A DNA stretch of 64,000 nucleotides. Source: Ampullaceana balthica. Lineage: Eukaryota; Mollusca; Gastropoda; Lymnaeidae. Position 1 is the stretch's first letter. Every line of letters starts with the position of its first letter. The stretch spans positions 244,073-308,072 of the forward strand of contig CALYLW010000738.1 of assembly GCA_944989445.1 (NCBI GenBank). The letters are read 5' to 3'. The notes beneath the pieces were generated by a model that did not search any database, was not told the origin of the DNA, and saw only the letters and a list, made by a program, of their open reading frames with translations. The position numbers were made by a program, and so were the translations under genes. Below are positions 11,801 through 24,129 of this stretch, in pieces.

Positions 11801-12233
11801 GGTCACGTTGAGGACGACAGCCGCGCCAAAACGAGGCACGCCTTCCACCAAAAGGCCACGTTGAGGACGACAGCCGCGCCAAAAGGAGGCACGCCTTCCA
11901 CCAAAAGGCCACGTTGAGGACGACAGCCGCGCCAAAAGGAGGCCCGCCTTCCACCAAAAGGCCACGTTGAGGACGACAGCCGCGCCAAAAGGAGGCACGC
12001 CTTCCACCAAAAGGCCACGTTGAGGATGACTGCCGTGCCAAAAGGAGGCACGCCTTCCACCAAAATGCCACGTTGAGGATGACTGCCGTGCCAAAAGGAG
12101 GCACGCCTTCATCACAAGGACACGTTGTGAATGACTGCCGTGCCAAAATGAGGCACGCCTTCCATCAAAAGGCCACGTTGAGAATGACTGCCGTGCCAAT
12201 ATGAGGCACGCCTTCATCACAAGGACACACCTC
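11801..12233. repeat. 53-bp minisatellite
   Basis: Unit GGCCACGTTGAGGACGACAG then CCGCGCCAAAAGGAGGCACG and CCTTCCACCAAAA, about 8 copies; the distal copies carry CTGCCGTGCC variants. It follows the retrotransposon tail. Confidence 0.93.
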
Positions 12234-12380
12234 AATTCCTGACGACCTCCAGATCAACCTGACGTCCAGGAAACTGTAACCATGACAGCCCCGAGGGTCT
12301 TAGAGGTTCCCTGCCACCCAAAAAATCGTAAAACGTCACTGCCATGTCATGCTCCATGTTAGCGTCCCCGTGTTCGCAAC

Positions 12381-12545
12381 CAGGGACGGATCAATTTGCA
12401 CGGGGCCCGTGGCTGAAATTCCACCTGGGACCTGGTCCAGCCACCTTTATTATACAATATAATAAGTTTGGGGCCCTTAAATCATTGGGTTGCTCCCTGG
12501 CTTTAGCCCAATTAGCACCCCACTCCCATTTTTAATCCGCCATAG
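12381..12545. mobile_element. hAT-like MITE, TSD TTCGCAAC
   Basis: Starts CAGGGACGGAT and ends ATCCGCCATAG (imperfect TIR); TTCGCAAC flanks it on both sides (12373-12380, 12546-12553). Confidence 0.75.
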
Positions 12546-12559
12546 TTCGCAACACAAAG

Positions 12560-12895
12560 AAAACAGGGACATGGGGACTAGCTATAACAACGGTTGCCAT
12601 CAACACACTGCACAGAAGCAACGACGTGTGGGAATAAACACGTCGTCTCGCCCAGAGGGGGAGAGTAAAAACGGGGACTGCGAGAACAGCACATCGAAAT
12701 GATCGGCTTTTGGCTGAGGCACCTCTGTCGGATGTGGTACCCAAGTCAGAGGTAGTGCCCTCAGACACACCCCTTGATAGCAGAGAATGGCGACGAAGAT
12801 ATGGTGGTCATCTCTACAGTTGCGACCCGGAGACAATCAGCCCGGTGAAGGAACAAGCGGACCTGTTTTTTTTTAAAATCCTTTGTATTAACTCG
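12560..12895 (+). other. GC-rich coding-like remnant of unknown origin
   Basis: A stretch at 12710-12895 reads MAEAPLSDVVPKSEVVPSDT, then PLDSREWRRRYGGHLYSCDP and ISPVKEQADLF. Base composition is unlike the AT-rich surroundings. It lies between a hAT-like element and a MITE. No family recognised. Confidence 0.25.
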
Positions 12896-12904
12896 TGAGT
12901 GTGT

Positions 12905-13385
12905 GGTTGATTGCTTGTTTGTTTGTCGAAAAAACTTTGGATCGATTTTTAACCCACTGCCCTAATAAGCTAAGCGTGCTGAAATTTTGCAGGCAGACTC
13001 GTGCCGATGATAAAAACGATGTATCAAAATTTCAGATCGATCGCATGTACTGTAATTAAATTATTGAATTTGTATATTATTTTATTTATCTCTATGTTTC
13101 ATGTTAAATTTTTTGTGATAGAGTGTCGCGGTGCGTATTATATTGAACGACATTTTTATTAATACTTTCCTGCTGCTTGATTTGGTGCGTATTATATTGA
13201 CAATACTTTTTATAAAACATATTCCCGATCGGTGCGCAATATATTAAACACGTTTTACGAGACATAGCTAAAATTTTGTATTTTTGGATTGTCTTGCGCT
13301 GCGTATTATAATGAACCTTCTTTCAGTTATGTCTCGTACATAAAGGATTTATAGTCAAAAACTTGTTTTTTACTGGGTTCTTTTT
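12905..13385 (-). mobile_element. MITE family M2, copy 2
   Basis: Reverse-complement match to the 3.5 kb copy over its whole length (AAATTTCAGATCGATCGCAT, TTGTCTTGCGCTGCGTATTA, GGATTTATAGTCAAAAACTT). Confidence 0.8.
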
Positions 13386-13543
13386 ATTTGTTTTTAAACT
13401 GTTTAATTTAAAGCCACCACTCGGCTATACATGTAGAGTGGCAAACTAAACCACCATGACCATAAGGCACACCTGTGCACTACACACTAAAAACACATAG
13501 ATAAGCATAAATATGCACAGGTGCGTGCTTAAACGTTTGCATA

Positions 13544-13544
<1 letters not shown>

Positions 13545-13589
<45 letters not shown>

Positions 13590-13790
13590 GGCACGCACCC
13601 AATCACACTCACATTCACACGCAGTTAAACTTGAGCACACGCGCCTATTTAGAAATAAGGACGCCCGCACACCATCCCATGCACACAATCCCACGCACAC
13701 AATCCCATGTACACATCAATATACACAGAATCCGATGCACACAATCCCATGCACACAATCCGATTTACACATGCGTCCAACAGCAAAGAC
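13545..13790. repeat. (CA)n and derived CACACAATCCCATG repeats
   Basis: 13546-13583 is (CA)n; 13660-13775 repeats CACACAATCCCATG-like 14-mers. Confidence 0.88.
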
Positions 13791-14104
13791 TACCTAATTA
13801 GATGCACACCAGCGCGCGCACCATAAAACGTACACACATGCATGTACACATCCACTACCCAAATGCATTCGTGTGACCCCACCAAGTCCCACGAGAACAC
13901 ATCTCATCCACAGAGAAGATTTTGATGTATTTGAGCAACGCCTCTTCATGGCAATAAAGGACATCTATGACAAAGATGAGATAACCTATGCTTTTCTTTA
14001 AGGACTTCAGTTTATGCAGAGTTACGGTGCACAAGATAAAAACATACATTTCTTTTATTTATTGTGTACAACTATATAGTGGCTCATAGTCCAACACACT
14101 AGCC

Positions 14105-14292
14105 CAGTGCTTCTCAAACTTTTTAGTAAGGCTGACCCACAGGATTTTTTTCTATTGCTCCAGGGACCGGTGCACCACTTTCCCTGCACTGGCAATTTTT
14201 TCTGTCCTTTTTTTTTGGAGAACTTCTGCGGACCGGCGGCGATTGCCCACGGACCGGCACCGGTCCGCGGACCACCACTTTGAGAAGCACTG
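14105..14292. mobile_element. hAT-like MITE, TSD CACTAGCC
   Basis: TIR CAGTGCTTCTCAAA against TTTGAGAAGCACTG; perfect 8-bp duplication CACTAGCC at 14097-14104 and 14293-14300. GC-rich interior with GGACCGG motifs. Confidence 0.9.
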
Positions 14293-14300
14293 CACTAGCC

Positions 14301-15380
14301 TACGGCTGGGTCACCGCGCTTTACAGACTTTTTAATTTCCAACGACTTGAGAATGAACAGTACTCTTTCAATCTTTCTAAACACGGTTACATACAAGCAC
14401 AACATTATTTACGAAGGTCCAAACGTTGGGGTATGTTCGTTATAGACCGCTAGTTAGATCGAACGAGATCACCGCTGTTAAAATAATGCAATTGGTACTG
14501 GGTTCGGATTATAAGTAAGCGAATTAAGTAGAAAGACCGTAAGTGACTGGCACATTTGTGGACAAACACAACCTATTTATTAACGAATTACTTTGATATT
14601 TTTGTGGGATGGGCGTGGGGACCACGACACGATTGTGGACAATTAACAGTGGTATAATTTGTAGTGTTGGAACACACATCAAGCTGTGTTACGGGAGTGT
14701 CACAAGTCTCTTCCGGGGCAAAGAGATATTTTGGGGGTCAAAGAAAACTGGGCTTTCACTACTTATTAGCATTTTTGATAAAAGTAAATGATTGTTTTTT
14801 CTTCGTCTTTAAAATAAAGAAATATGAAAATTTGTCTTTGTTCAGTATTCCATGCTCCCCTCGCCCCCCCCCCAACTCTTCCTTTTTCTTCACACTCTCA
14901 CTCTCACGCATCATGACGTCACAGCTCGTGGATAGCGGGTCGATGTGTGTGCAGACAGCCGGTTAGATTCTCCTCAAGTCCTACCCTCGTCTGCTCGCTC
15001 TCGTCAAACACTAGCGTCTCTTAGCGTCGCCGGTTGCTATGACAACAATCGGAGTGTTTTTTTGTTTTTCTTTAAACTGCTAACTTAATTGATCCGCTGT
15101 CATCTTCTCTCTTTCAGTTGGTATTTCTGCCACTGTCTCTCTTTCCCGAGTTTCTATCTCTTACTCTTTCCACAGTTTTACGGTTTTGAACAACACAAAT
15201 GATAACGGCAGTTATTAGTTTAGCGGCAAAATTTTCCACTTCCAACAAACGTCTACATTTCTAATTTGATGCCAATAATTTCTCTTATAAGTTTAAATGC
15301 AAGCTTTCATCCCTTAACTGTCTCTCACTCTTTCTATTTCTCTTTCTCTCCCTCCTCCTAGCTCTCTCCTTTTCTCTCTC

Positions 15381-15385
<5 letters not shown>
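14301..15385. other. No feature recognised
   Basis: Mixed composition; becomes pyrimidine-rich from about 15080. No supported exon. Confidence 0.5.

Positions 15386-15427
<42 letters not shown>
15386..15427. repeat. (CT)n microsatellite
   Basis: About 21 CT units within a wider pyrimidine-rich stretch (15080-15490). Confidence 0.95.
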
Positions 15428-15431
<4 letters not shown>

Positions 15432-15802
15432 CGCTATCCCTCTCTTTCTAACTTTTGTCTCTCAATCGCTCTGCCCCTTCTCTGTCCATTCATATTTATC
15501 TACAAGATCACTTTGATTGTCATAACTTTTCTATGTATTTAACATCGCATCGTCAAATCCTCTGCTACACAGCTGATAAAAGCTAACCTAATAGCCATGC
15601 GTCAATGTCATTGTTTGAAGAATAAAATTCTTGTAACTGCCTGGTCTAGTGTCATTAAGTGAATGTAAGTGGTGGTAGACAGAAGTAAAGGTTGTGGGAA
15701 AAGGGGTGTTAGAGAAGGAGTTGTGGGGAGAAATGATGTGGGTAAAAACGTAGGTTGTGGCAGAGGCGTGAGAGGTAGTAGTTAGTTAAAATGTTAAGGA
15801 TA

Positions 15803-17595
15803 GTTGGTTTGGTGGGGATAATTGGTTTGGTGGGGATAATTGGTTTGGTGGGGATAATTGGTTTGGTGGGATAATTGGTTTGGTGGGGATAATTGGTTTG
15901 GTGGGGATAATTGGTTTGGTGGGGATAAGTGGTTTGATGGGGATAATTGGTTTGGTGGGTGATAATTGGTTTGATGGGGATAAGTGGTTTGGTGGTGATA
16001 AGTGGTTTGGTGGGTGATAAGTGGTTTGGTGGTGATAAGTGGTTTGGTGGGGATAAGTGGTTTGATGGGGATAAGTGGTTTGATGGGGATAAGTGGTTTG
16101 GTGGGATAAGTGGTTTGATGGTGATAAGTGGTTTGGTGGTGATAAGTGGTTTGATGGTGATAAGTGGTTTGATGGTGATAAGTGGTTTGGTGGTGATAAG
16201 TGGTTTGGTGGTGATAAGTGGTTTGGTGGTGATAAGTGGTTTGGTGGGTGATAAGTGGTTTGGTGGGTGATAAGTGGTTTGTGGTGATAAGTGGTTTGTG
16301 GGGATAAGTGGTTTGGTGGGATAAGTGGTTTGGTGGGGATAAGTGGTTTGGTGGGGATAAGTGGTTTGGTGGGGATAAGTGGTTTGGTGGGGATAAGTGG
16401 TTTGGTGGGGATAAGTGGTTTGGTGGGGATAAGTGGTTTGTGGGGATAAGTGGTTTGATGGGGATAAGTGGTTTGGTGGGATAAGTGGTTTGGTGGTGAT
16501 AAGTGGTTTGGTGGGGATAAGTGGTTTGGTGGGGATAAGTGGTTTGGTGGGGATAAGTGGTTTGGTGGGGATAAGTGGTTTGGTGGGGATAAGTGGTTTG
16601 GTGGGGATAAGTGGTTTGGTGGGGATAAGTGGTTTGGTGGGGATAAGTGGTTTGGTGGGGATAAGTGGTTTGGTGGGGATAAGTGGTTTGGTGGGGATAA
16701 GTGGTTTGATGGGGATAAGTGGTTTGGTGGGGATAAGTGGTTTGGTGGGGATAAGTGGTTTGATGGGGATAAGTGGTTTGGTGGGGATAAGTGGTTTGAT
16801 GGGGATAAGTGGTTTGGTGGGGATAAGTGGTTTGATGGGGATAAGTGGTTTGGTGGGATAAGTGGTTTGGTGGGGATAAGTGGTTTGATGGGGATAAGTG
16901 GTTTGGTGGGGATAAGTGGTTTGATGGGGATAAGTGGTTTGGTGGGGATAAGTGGTTTGATGGGGATAAGTGGTTTGGTGGGGATAAGTGGTTTGATGGG
17001 GATAAGTGGTTTGATGGGGATAAGTGGTTTGATGGGGATAAGTGGTTTGGTGGGGATAAGTGGTTTGGTGGGGATAAGTGGTTTGATGGGGATAAGTGGT
17101 TTGATGGGGATAAGTGGTTTGATGGGGATAAGTGGTTTGGTGGGGATAAGTGGTTTGATGGGGATAAGTGGTTTGATGGGGATAAGTGGTTTGATGGGGA
17201 TAAGTGGTTTGATGGGGATAAGTGGTTTGGTGGGGATAAGTGGTTTGATGGGGATAAGTGGTTTGGTGGGGATAAGTGGTTTGATGGGGATAAGTGGTTT
17301 GATGGGGATAAGTGGTTTGGTGGGGATAAGTGGTTTGGTGGGGATAAGTGGTTTGTGGGGATAAGTGGTTTGTGGGGATAAGTGGTTTGATGGGGATAAG
17401 TGGTTTGGTGGGGATAAGTGGTTTGGTGGGGATAAGTGGTTTGATGGGGATAAGTGGTTTGGTGGGGATAAGTGGTTTGATGGGGATAAGTGGTTTGGTG
17501 GGGATAAGTGGTTGTGGGGATAAGTGGTTTGATGGGGATAAGTGGTTTGGTGGTGATAAGTGGTTTGATGGGGATAAGTGGTTTGGTGGTGATAA
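15803..17595. repeat. 18-bp minisatellite, ~1.8 kb
   Basis: Unit GATAAGTGGTTTGGTGGG plus G, about 98 copies. Main variants are GGTGGGG/GATGGGG and GGTGGTG. The first ~10 copies carry ATAATT instead of ATAAGT. The G-rich strand is +. The 6-codon period keeps frames open on both strands. Confidence 0.95.
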
Positions 17596-17649
17596 TTAGG
17601 GTTGTGGGGATAAATTGAGCGGATAGAATAAACAGGGTGGTTGGGATAG

Positions 17650-18183
17650 GTTGGGTGGTTTGGATAAGTGGTTTTTGGGGAAGAAAATTTAAGGGGAGGA
17701 GACGTTTGTTGACGGAGTGATGAGTACTATGGTCGAGTTTTCTAAAGATACAGACTAGGTAACTCTTGTGTTTGTTATAATTCTCTTTCATACAACATGT
17801 TTTACACGTAATAAAAAGTGCAATTTCATAAACGTTCGTTGTTTTAAAAAAATAAACGATTTTTATACAGAAAATAGTCGCAAACATTATTTTTAAAATC
17901 TATAAATAATTAGTGACCAAAGACACAATATAATAATATAACGCGTTAAATAACGAGTAAAAATTTTCAAACAACGTTAAAATGACTTTTTTGAAAAAAG
18001 CACATAAATCCCGATATGAAGTGCGTCTTTAAAAAAGGAAATAACATTTTTGTCATACACTTCCGCTCTATGTATTTCCAAACTCAACTTTGTAGATGAA
18101 AACTAGTACGCATCACTTGTCAACAAAGATCTGGGTTCTGGTAATTATTTTACGTCAATATTTTAAAAAAAACATACCCAAAG

Positions 18184-18217
<34 letters not shown>

Positions 18218-18820
18218 TTTGATTATAAATATCAATAATAGAAGAAGACGAAGTAAAAACAAAGAGAACGTTGCGCCTTATTTGTGTTTTTTTTGTTTGT
18301 TTGTCGCCATCTTTGTTGTCAACACGTCACAAAGATGACGGCCCAAAAGTATTAACAAAACAACGGTTCTAAAAAATGATGGGAAGGGGCCTAAAAAATG
18401 TAAGAGAAAAAAAGAGTTAAAAAAAGAGTTGCAAAATTTGAAAACGTAAAAATCAACAGACTGATCGCCCAACGACAACGCAATTTAAAAGTTGTAACTT
18501 ACAGTCTATGCTTGATCATCTCGGATATGGGGAGGATAAACAAACTTAGTTACACTAAGAAATTCTTTCCTTGTATCATTACTGACAAAAGATCGTCGCC
18601 CGATATATTTATACAAATAAAAATTAAACTGTTGCTCCCCATCATTTTCTCCTAGACAATGGCCTATAATAATAAAAATAACTATAGCTATAATTAAGTA
18701 CTTATTTTAATTTTAAGTGTAACTTTTTGTGCACAAGTGAGGTTTTTATTGTCGTTTCTGAATTATCTTTCATTTAAATTTAATTTTAAATATTAGTGCG
18801 CAGCTAAAGTCAGGAGGCTT
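17650..18820. other. AT-rich sequence, no feature recognised apart from an AAT tract
   Basis: No coding signal; short homopurine runs. Confidence 0.5.
18186..18217. repeat. (AAT)n microsatellite
   Basis: About 10 AAT units. Confidence 0.92.
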
Positions 18821-18822
18821 CA

Positions 18823-19045
18823 CTGGCCTGCACTATTGGGGGAACCACTGGCCTGCACTATTGGGGGAACCACTGGCCTGTACTGTTGGGGGAACCACTG
18901 TCCTGTACTGTTGGGGGAACCACTGGCCTGTACTTTTGGGGGAACACTGTCCTGTACTGTTGGGGGAACCACTGGCCTGTACTATTGGGGGAACAACTTG
19001 TCCTGTACTGTTGGGGGAACCACTGGCCTGCACTATTGGAGAAAC
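18823..19045. repeat. 25-bp minisatellite
   Basis: Unit GGCCTGCACTATTGGGGGAA CCACT, about 9 copies with TGTACTGTTG variants and one shortened unit. Confidence 0.93.
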
Positions 19046-19104
19046 CTCTTTAATTTGCCCAATTTTCAATTGATGTTCTCCAGTCACACCCTATAATTCT
19101 ATCA

Positions 19105-19475
19105 TAAACAATATAATAGCCCAAGTCACAGGTTGGTTTGGAATATGTATCCGTAACGCTATGACGTCATTTTTAGCTTATATTTAAATATATATATACA
19201 AGGCGCGCATCAGGAGGTGTGCAAAATAATTATAAATTATAAGATTGACGCCGTAAAAAAAAATTATATGACGTCATTGTTTTAGCTTATATTTTAATTT
19301 TGGAAAAGAGAGCGATGTAAAAAGAGGATTTGAGATTTATAATTATAAAATACTTTGTGTACATTTCAGGAAGCTTAATATTTCGTATTTATCAAACAAG
19401 GATAAGTTACTTGGGCTTTTGACCACAAAAAAAATGTGGGCGCCGTATGTGCCCTGCAAACCCGTAGTATAGAAT
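19105..19475 (+). repeat. Family R copy
   Basis: Begins ATAATAGCCCAAGTCACAGG and runs through GTGTGCAAAATAATTATAAA, ATATGACGTCATTGTTTTAG and AAGGATAAGTTACTTGGGCT. Confidence 0.7.
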
Positions 19476-19509
19476 AAGACTGCGATAAAACTTTCAAATG
19501 AAATACAAA

Positions 19510-19665
19510 ATACACAAAACAAAATTGTGTAATGAAAACAATAAATTTGACCTTTATTATTAATAAACTAACACGACACGTGTGTTTATCGAGCTTTTTA
19601 TTAATAATAATACGACGTGTATACTCAAATTTATTGTTTTCATTACACAATTTTGTTTTGTGTAT
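19510..19665. repeat. Perfect 41-bp inverted repeat, 74-bp spacer
   Basis: Left arm 19510-19550 (ATACACAAAACAAAATTGTG...) and right arm 19625-19665 are exact complements base by base. The spacer also has ATTATTAATAA in both orientations. Strongly hairpin-forming. Confidence 0.92.
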
Positions 19666-19814
19666 GTGGTATCCTATGCCTATACCTCTATTGCTGGCCC
19701 AGCAGGGTGGACCAAGCATTTGTTATTTCAGCAAACAAACATTGACCAAATCCATAGACTACGCTCAGAAAGTTACAAGAAACTTGTAATAGAGCTGCAT
19801 CAGATCCCCTAGGA

Positions 19815-20005
19815 CAGCGGTGGCGAAAAAAAAATTCTTTGCGGGGTTGCCTAAAATTAAACCAAAACCCCACTTATTTCTAGTAAAGTGCTAACACTCC
19901 GATGAAACTCGAAAATGGAAGTGTTGCTAGGCTAGTTTGATTAAGGAAGTAACACTTAAGTCGCTTGGTGAGGCTCTGCGTGCCGTCTGTGGCTCGCCAT
20001 CACTG
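19815..20005. mobile_element. hAT-like MITE, TSD CCCTAGGA/CCCCAGGA
   Basis: Ends CAGCGGTGGCGAA and CTCGCCATCACTG; the 8-bp flanks differ at one position. Same broad family as the elements at 30620 and 55862. Confidence 0.75.
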
Positions 20006-20013
20006 CCCCAGGA

Positions 20014-20430
20014 TGCTCACTCCCTTGTCAAGTTTCGCCCATGCCTCGTCTTGAGCGATTGGGAATATGATCTTATACCTTATCTTGTCGAAATGGGATC
20101 TGAAAAGTAAACACCGCCCGTGTATTTTTCAGGTGTTTGGGTCAAACAAATTGGCAGATGTACTGGTCCCCATTGTGGTGAATCTAAACCCATAGTCGCG
20201 GAAACCATATATCGGAGGAATATCGTTGGATGATGTTTAGTGATGTGCCTCAATGCGAATGATTTAACAACATTCAATAAGTGATACGTAGAACGTTAGT
20301 TGTTAGTTTTATGGTCGCCATGATTGGAGACGCGAAAATTTCAAATTTAATTTTTTTTTAAATTGTACTGAGAGTCACGGGCTCCAATCTCCGTGAATAC
20401 ATGGGCCTGCTCCCGAGGCTAAGGGTGTCC
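20014..20430. other. No feature recognised
   Basis: No coding signal and no clear repeat. Confidence 0.4.
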
Positions 20431-20439
20431 CTGAGTGAC

Positions 20440-20635
20440 CAGGGCCGGTCTTAGCGAATTGCGGGGCCCTATGCGGCTTAGTATGCGAAACGGATTCGTG
20501 CAGGGCCCAGTCTGGGTAGGTACAAGGAATTTATAAGGATAATAAGTGAAAATTAAGATAGGCGGGGCCTATGAGAGTGCGGGGCCAACTGCGGCAGCAT
20601 AGGTTGCAGTGATCTAAGACCGGCCCGGCCTGAGT
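20440..20635. mobile_element. hAT-like MITE (CAGGGCCGGTCTTAG)
   Basis: CAGGGCCGGTCTTAG against CTAAGACCGGCCCGG; GGGGCC-rich interior. CCTGAGT occurs on both sides, but the duplication is not exact. Confidence 0.65.
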
Positions 20636-20922
20636 CCACCCACCTCTTGGTACCTGACATTAGTTTGGGTAAGGTAAAGGCGGCTGGTCATTGTGCTAGC
20701 TACACAATCCCCCCCTCCCCCCCCTCCACCGCCACCAACCCCCCGCCCCCCTTTTTTTTTGCCTTGGCTGTAGAAACTTGTCAAACCTGCTTTACTAGCC
20801 CAAAAGACCAACATGTTTGTTTTGTCGTTTTTTTTTATAAAGGGAGCTTTACTTTTTTCATTTTTCTTTTTGTCCTGTAAAGTATTTCTAGAAACAGTAT
20901 TGAGAGTACTTTTGATGAGTAG

Positions 20923-21806
20923 AGTGTTCGAAACATCGCAAGTCAGGGCTAAAGACTTACCGTAAGTGTTCGAAACATCGCAAGTCAGGGCTAAAGACTT
21001 ACCGTAAGTGTTCGAAACATCGCAAGTCAGGGCTAAAGACTTACCGTAAGTGTTCGAAACATCGCAAGTCAGGGCTAAAGACTTACCGTAAGTGTTCGAA
21101 ACATCGCAAGTCAGGGCTAAAGACTTACCGTAAGTGTTCGAAACATCGCAAGTCAGGGCTAAAGACTTACCGTAAGTGTTCGAAACATCGCAAGTCAGGG
21201 CTAAAGACTTACCGTAAGTGTTCGAAACATCACAAGTCAGGGCTAAAGACTTACCGTAAGTGTTCGAAACATCGCAAGTCAGGGCTAAAGACTTACCGTA
21301 AGTGTTCGAAACATCGCAAGTCAGGGCTAAAGACTTACCGTAAGTGTTCGAAACATCGCAAGTCAGGGCTAAAGACTTACCGTAAGTGTTCGAAACATCG
21401 CAAGTCAGGGCTAAAGACTTACCGTAAGTGTTCGAAACATCGCAAGTCAGGGCTAAAGACTTACCGTAAGTGTTCGAAACATCACAAGTCAGGGCTAAAG
21501 ACTTACCGTAAGTGTTCGAAACATCGCAAGTCAGGGCTAAAGACTTACCGTAAGTGTTCGAAACATCGCAAGTCAGGGCTAAAGACTTACCGTAAGTGTT
21601 CGAAACATCGCAAGTCAGGGCTAAAGACTTACCGTAAGTGTTCGAAACATCGCAAGTCAGGGCTAAAGACTTACCGTAAGTGTTCGAAACATCGCAAGTC
21701 AGGGCTAAAGACTTACCGTAAGTGTTCGAAACATCGCAAGTCAGGGCTAAAGACTTACCGTAAGTGTTCGAAACATCGCAAAGTCAGGGCTAAAGACTTA
21801 CCGTAC
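20923..21806. repeat. 42-bp minisatellite, highly homogeneous
   Basis: Unit GTGTTCGAAACATCGCAAGT, CAGGGCTAAAGACTTACCGT AA, 21 copies; only two CACAAG variants and one inserted A in the last unit. ACTTACCGTAAGT in each unit is a palindrome with one central base. Confidence 0.96.
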
Positions 21807-21809
21807 GTG

Positions 21810-22638
21810 TCGCAGTTCTTTCTAACACTGAGCTTTCAACTAATCTTCTTATCAGTAAAGCAGGTTTCCTGCCGGATGAAGAAAAAAAAACAAAAAAAAA
21901 CAACAGTTGGTGCACAATTGGTGGACTTAGTTGGAGAAGGGGAGATTATCGGTTTATAAAGTGCAGTCCCTTGAGGATATGAAGTGAGCAGTCTGGTATT
22001 TGTGGGGGGGGGGTCAAATAAATATCGTTATCACACATAGAAGTTTTACTAAGCTGCAGGTGACATTAAATAATTGTAAAATAAAATTACGTTTTTAAAG
22101 GGTCTGTTTATAGTTTTAAGTTTCTTTTAACAAGATATGTGGAGAGATTTTAAATGGATTTTTAAAAAAATTAATTTATGTTTTTTTTTAAAACATTGTC
22201 GATACACTTGCATGACAAAAGATCGCTTTTCAGTCATTAAGGAAAGTAATTCGTCAAATACACACTATATCACCGTCTTACTCGCATTGAGTGAGAGTTG
22301 TTCGAGTTGTCTCCCCCTTGCCCTCGTCTACTTTCATCAAGTGATGAGACTATGTCAAGATAACCTGTTCATTCAACCCAATTGGTCAGTCAATGACCAC
22401 CTCTGATACCCCCTTGTCAAGTCTACACACGTAAGATAGACTGATGTTGCGCCGTACCGCTATCAGTCTCGCTTACGGCAGACTCGCAAGACGATCTCGA
22501 TTGAGTCGAAATCTACTATATATATGATGGAATACACGGCTTGTTTAATTTCATTAGACCGTGTTCATTCAAGAGGAGATTCCAAAACTGAAACTTCATC
22601 TTTATTAATTAACTGTATTAGATAAAGTTTCAAAAAAT
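21810..22638. other. No feature recognised
   Basis: Contains a G9 run near 22005 and AT-rich sequence; no supported exon. Confidence 0.4.
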
Positions 22639-22639
22639 A

Positions 22640-23365
22640 AATCCGTATCTTTTCTGTTACAGACGCTCCTTCTATACAGAAGATTATTGCGTCCTACGCT
22701 TATCTATGGTTTGTGTATAGTCCTGCATTTTTATTAGAGATTTAAATGTTGATAAAGTGTTGGTTTTCCTGGTTTCTTTAGGCAACCCATTCCACGCCCG
22801 AATTCCGGACGGGAAGAACGAAAATTTGTATGTGTTTGTTCTTGCATACGGAATAAGAAAGGTGTTTTTATCCTTATGTCTATCTGAGGGTTGTATTAAG
22901 TTATCTTTGTGTTGTATTTCCAAATTAGAATTAATTGCTTTATGTATGATTACTACTTTACTCTTGGTTCTTCTATCCTCTAGTGTTTCAAGGTTTAATG
23001 ATTTAACTAATGGTGTTATTCTTGTCAGTTTTGAATATTCTCCAGTAATGAATCTGGCAGCTCTTTTTTGAATTTGTTCTAGTTTATCAATGTTTTCTTA
23101 GGTGGATGGGTCCCATACAGAAGATGCATATTCTAGTACAGGTCTCACCAAAGTGAGGTAGCATTTTAGTGTTATATCTCTATTACATTTGTTAAAGTTC
23201 TTTTTATAAAGCCTAAGTTTTTGTTTGATTTTTTAATAACTTCATTGACATAGGGATTCCAGGATAGTTTCTCATTTATTATGACTCCTAAGTATTTTGC
23301 ATCTTTATTTTGGGTCAGTTCTTTTGCATGAATGAAATATTTTGAATTTATTTGTTTCAGCGAGT
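22640..23365 (-). pseudogene. Non-LTR retrotransposon (GATAA-tailed family), 3' fragment
   Basis: Minus-strand reading from 23365 gives KYLGVIINEKLSWNPYVNEV, LVRPVLEYASSVWDPST, a TAA stop, ENIDKLEQIQKRAARFITG, ETLEDRRTKSK, then SFFPSGIRAWNGLPKETRKT near 22800. It is 5' truncated and carries at least one stop. The 3' end (22640-22690) matches the other copies in the window. Confidence 0.85.
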
Positions 23366-23689
23366 AAGTTTGTAGGAGACGTACGTGAGTGATTTTCTAA
23401 AAATAATAAAATCTCTACAATTATGTCAGCGATCTCAGTGAATGTGCACAGTGCACACTTAAAGAAGATGCATGTGCCTGTGTGTGTGTGTGGATGGAGT
23501 GGGGGGGGGTGTAGGCATATGATTAAGGTCGTAGTGAAAGGAATGAGGCTGTAGGATTAGGCCTAAGACGCTAGATAGAAATAAATCTTAAGAGATAGCG
23601 TTAATTAATGTGTTATCTGGGAAGATTTTAGATTCTTAATTTTCTACAGACTTTGACATCTTTACAACACCGTGTAATGTGTTGTCCGT

Positions 23690-23912
23690 CTTTAATGTGT
23701 TGCTGTAAATAGGATGTGTATTGTCTTTACTGTGTTGCTGTAAGTAGGATGTGTATTGTCTTTACTGTGTTGCCGTAAGTAAGATGTGTATTGTCTTTAA
23801 TGTGTTGCTGTAAGTAGAATGTGTATTGTCTTTACTGTGTTGTTTTAAATATGATGTGTATTGTCTTTACTGTGTTGTTGTAAATAGGATATATATTGTC
23901 TTTATTGTGGGG
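23690..23912. repeat. 35-bp minisatellite
   Basis: Unit ACTGTGTTGCTGTAAGTAGG ATGTGTATTGTCTTT, about 6 copies with increasing divergence to the right. Confidence 0.9.
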
Positions 23913-24129
23913 AGGGGAGAGGGAAATCACACATTTGACGTCACATCAAAACGCGCAACTTTAAATAAAGGTTCCAGTTAAATATATAATAGCCAACACT
24001 TCATTTAATGAATTTTTACATGGCTCAACGCGTGTTACGATATTGAAGTGCAGCCTTACACTAAAAACGTTTAAATTACAAAAAAATTGATTTGAAACAT
24101 GCTCAATTTCAAATAGAAATACAAAGTCG

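Noticed and set aside
11667..12235. Minus-strand open frames of 159 and 170 codons
   Set aside because: They follow the 53-bp tandem array; the same unit is read in different frames with no unique domain.
15794..17887. A 697-codon open frame on the minus strand, and shorter frames on the plus strand
   Set aside because: It is produced by an 18-bp tandem repeat (a multiple of 3) that keeps frames open on both strands. There is no domain, no unique sequence of note and no splice context.
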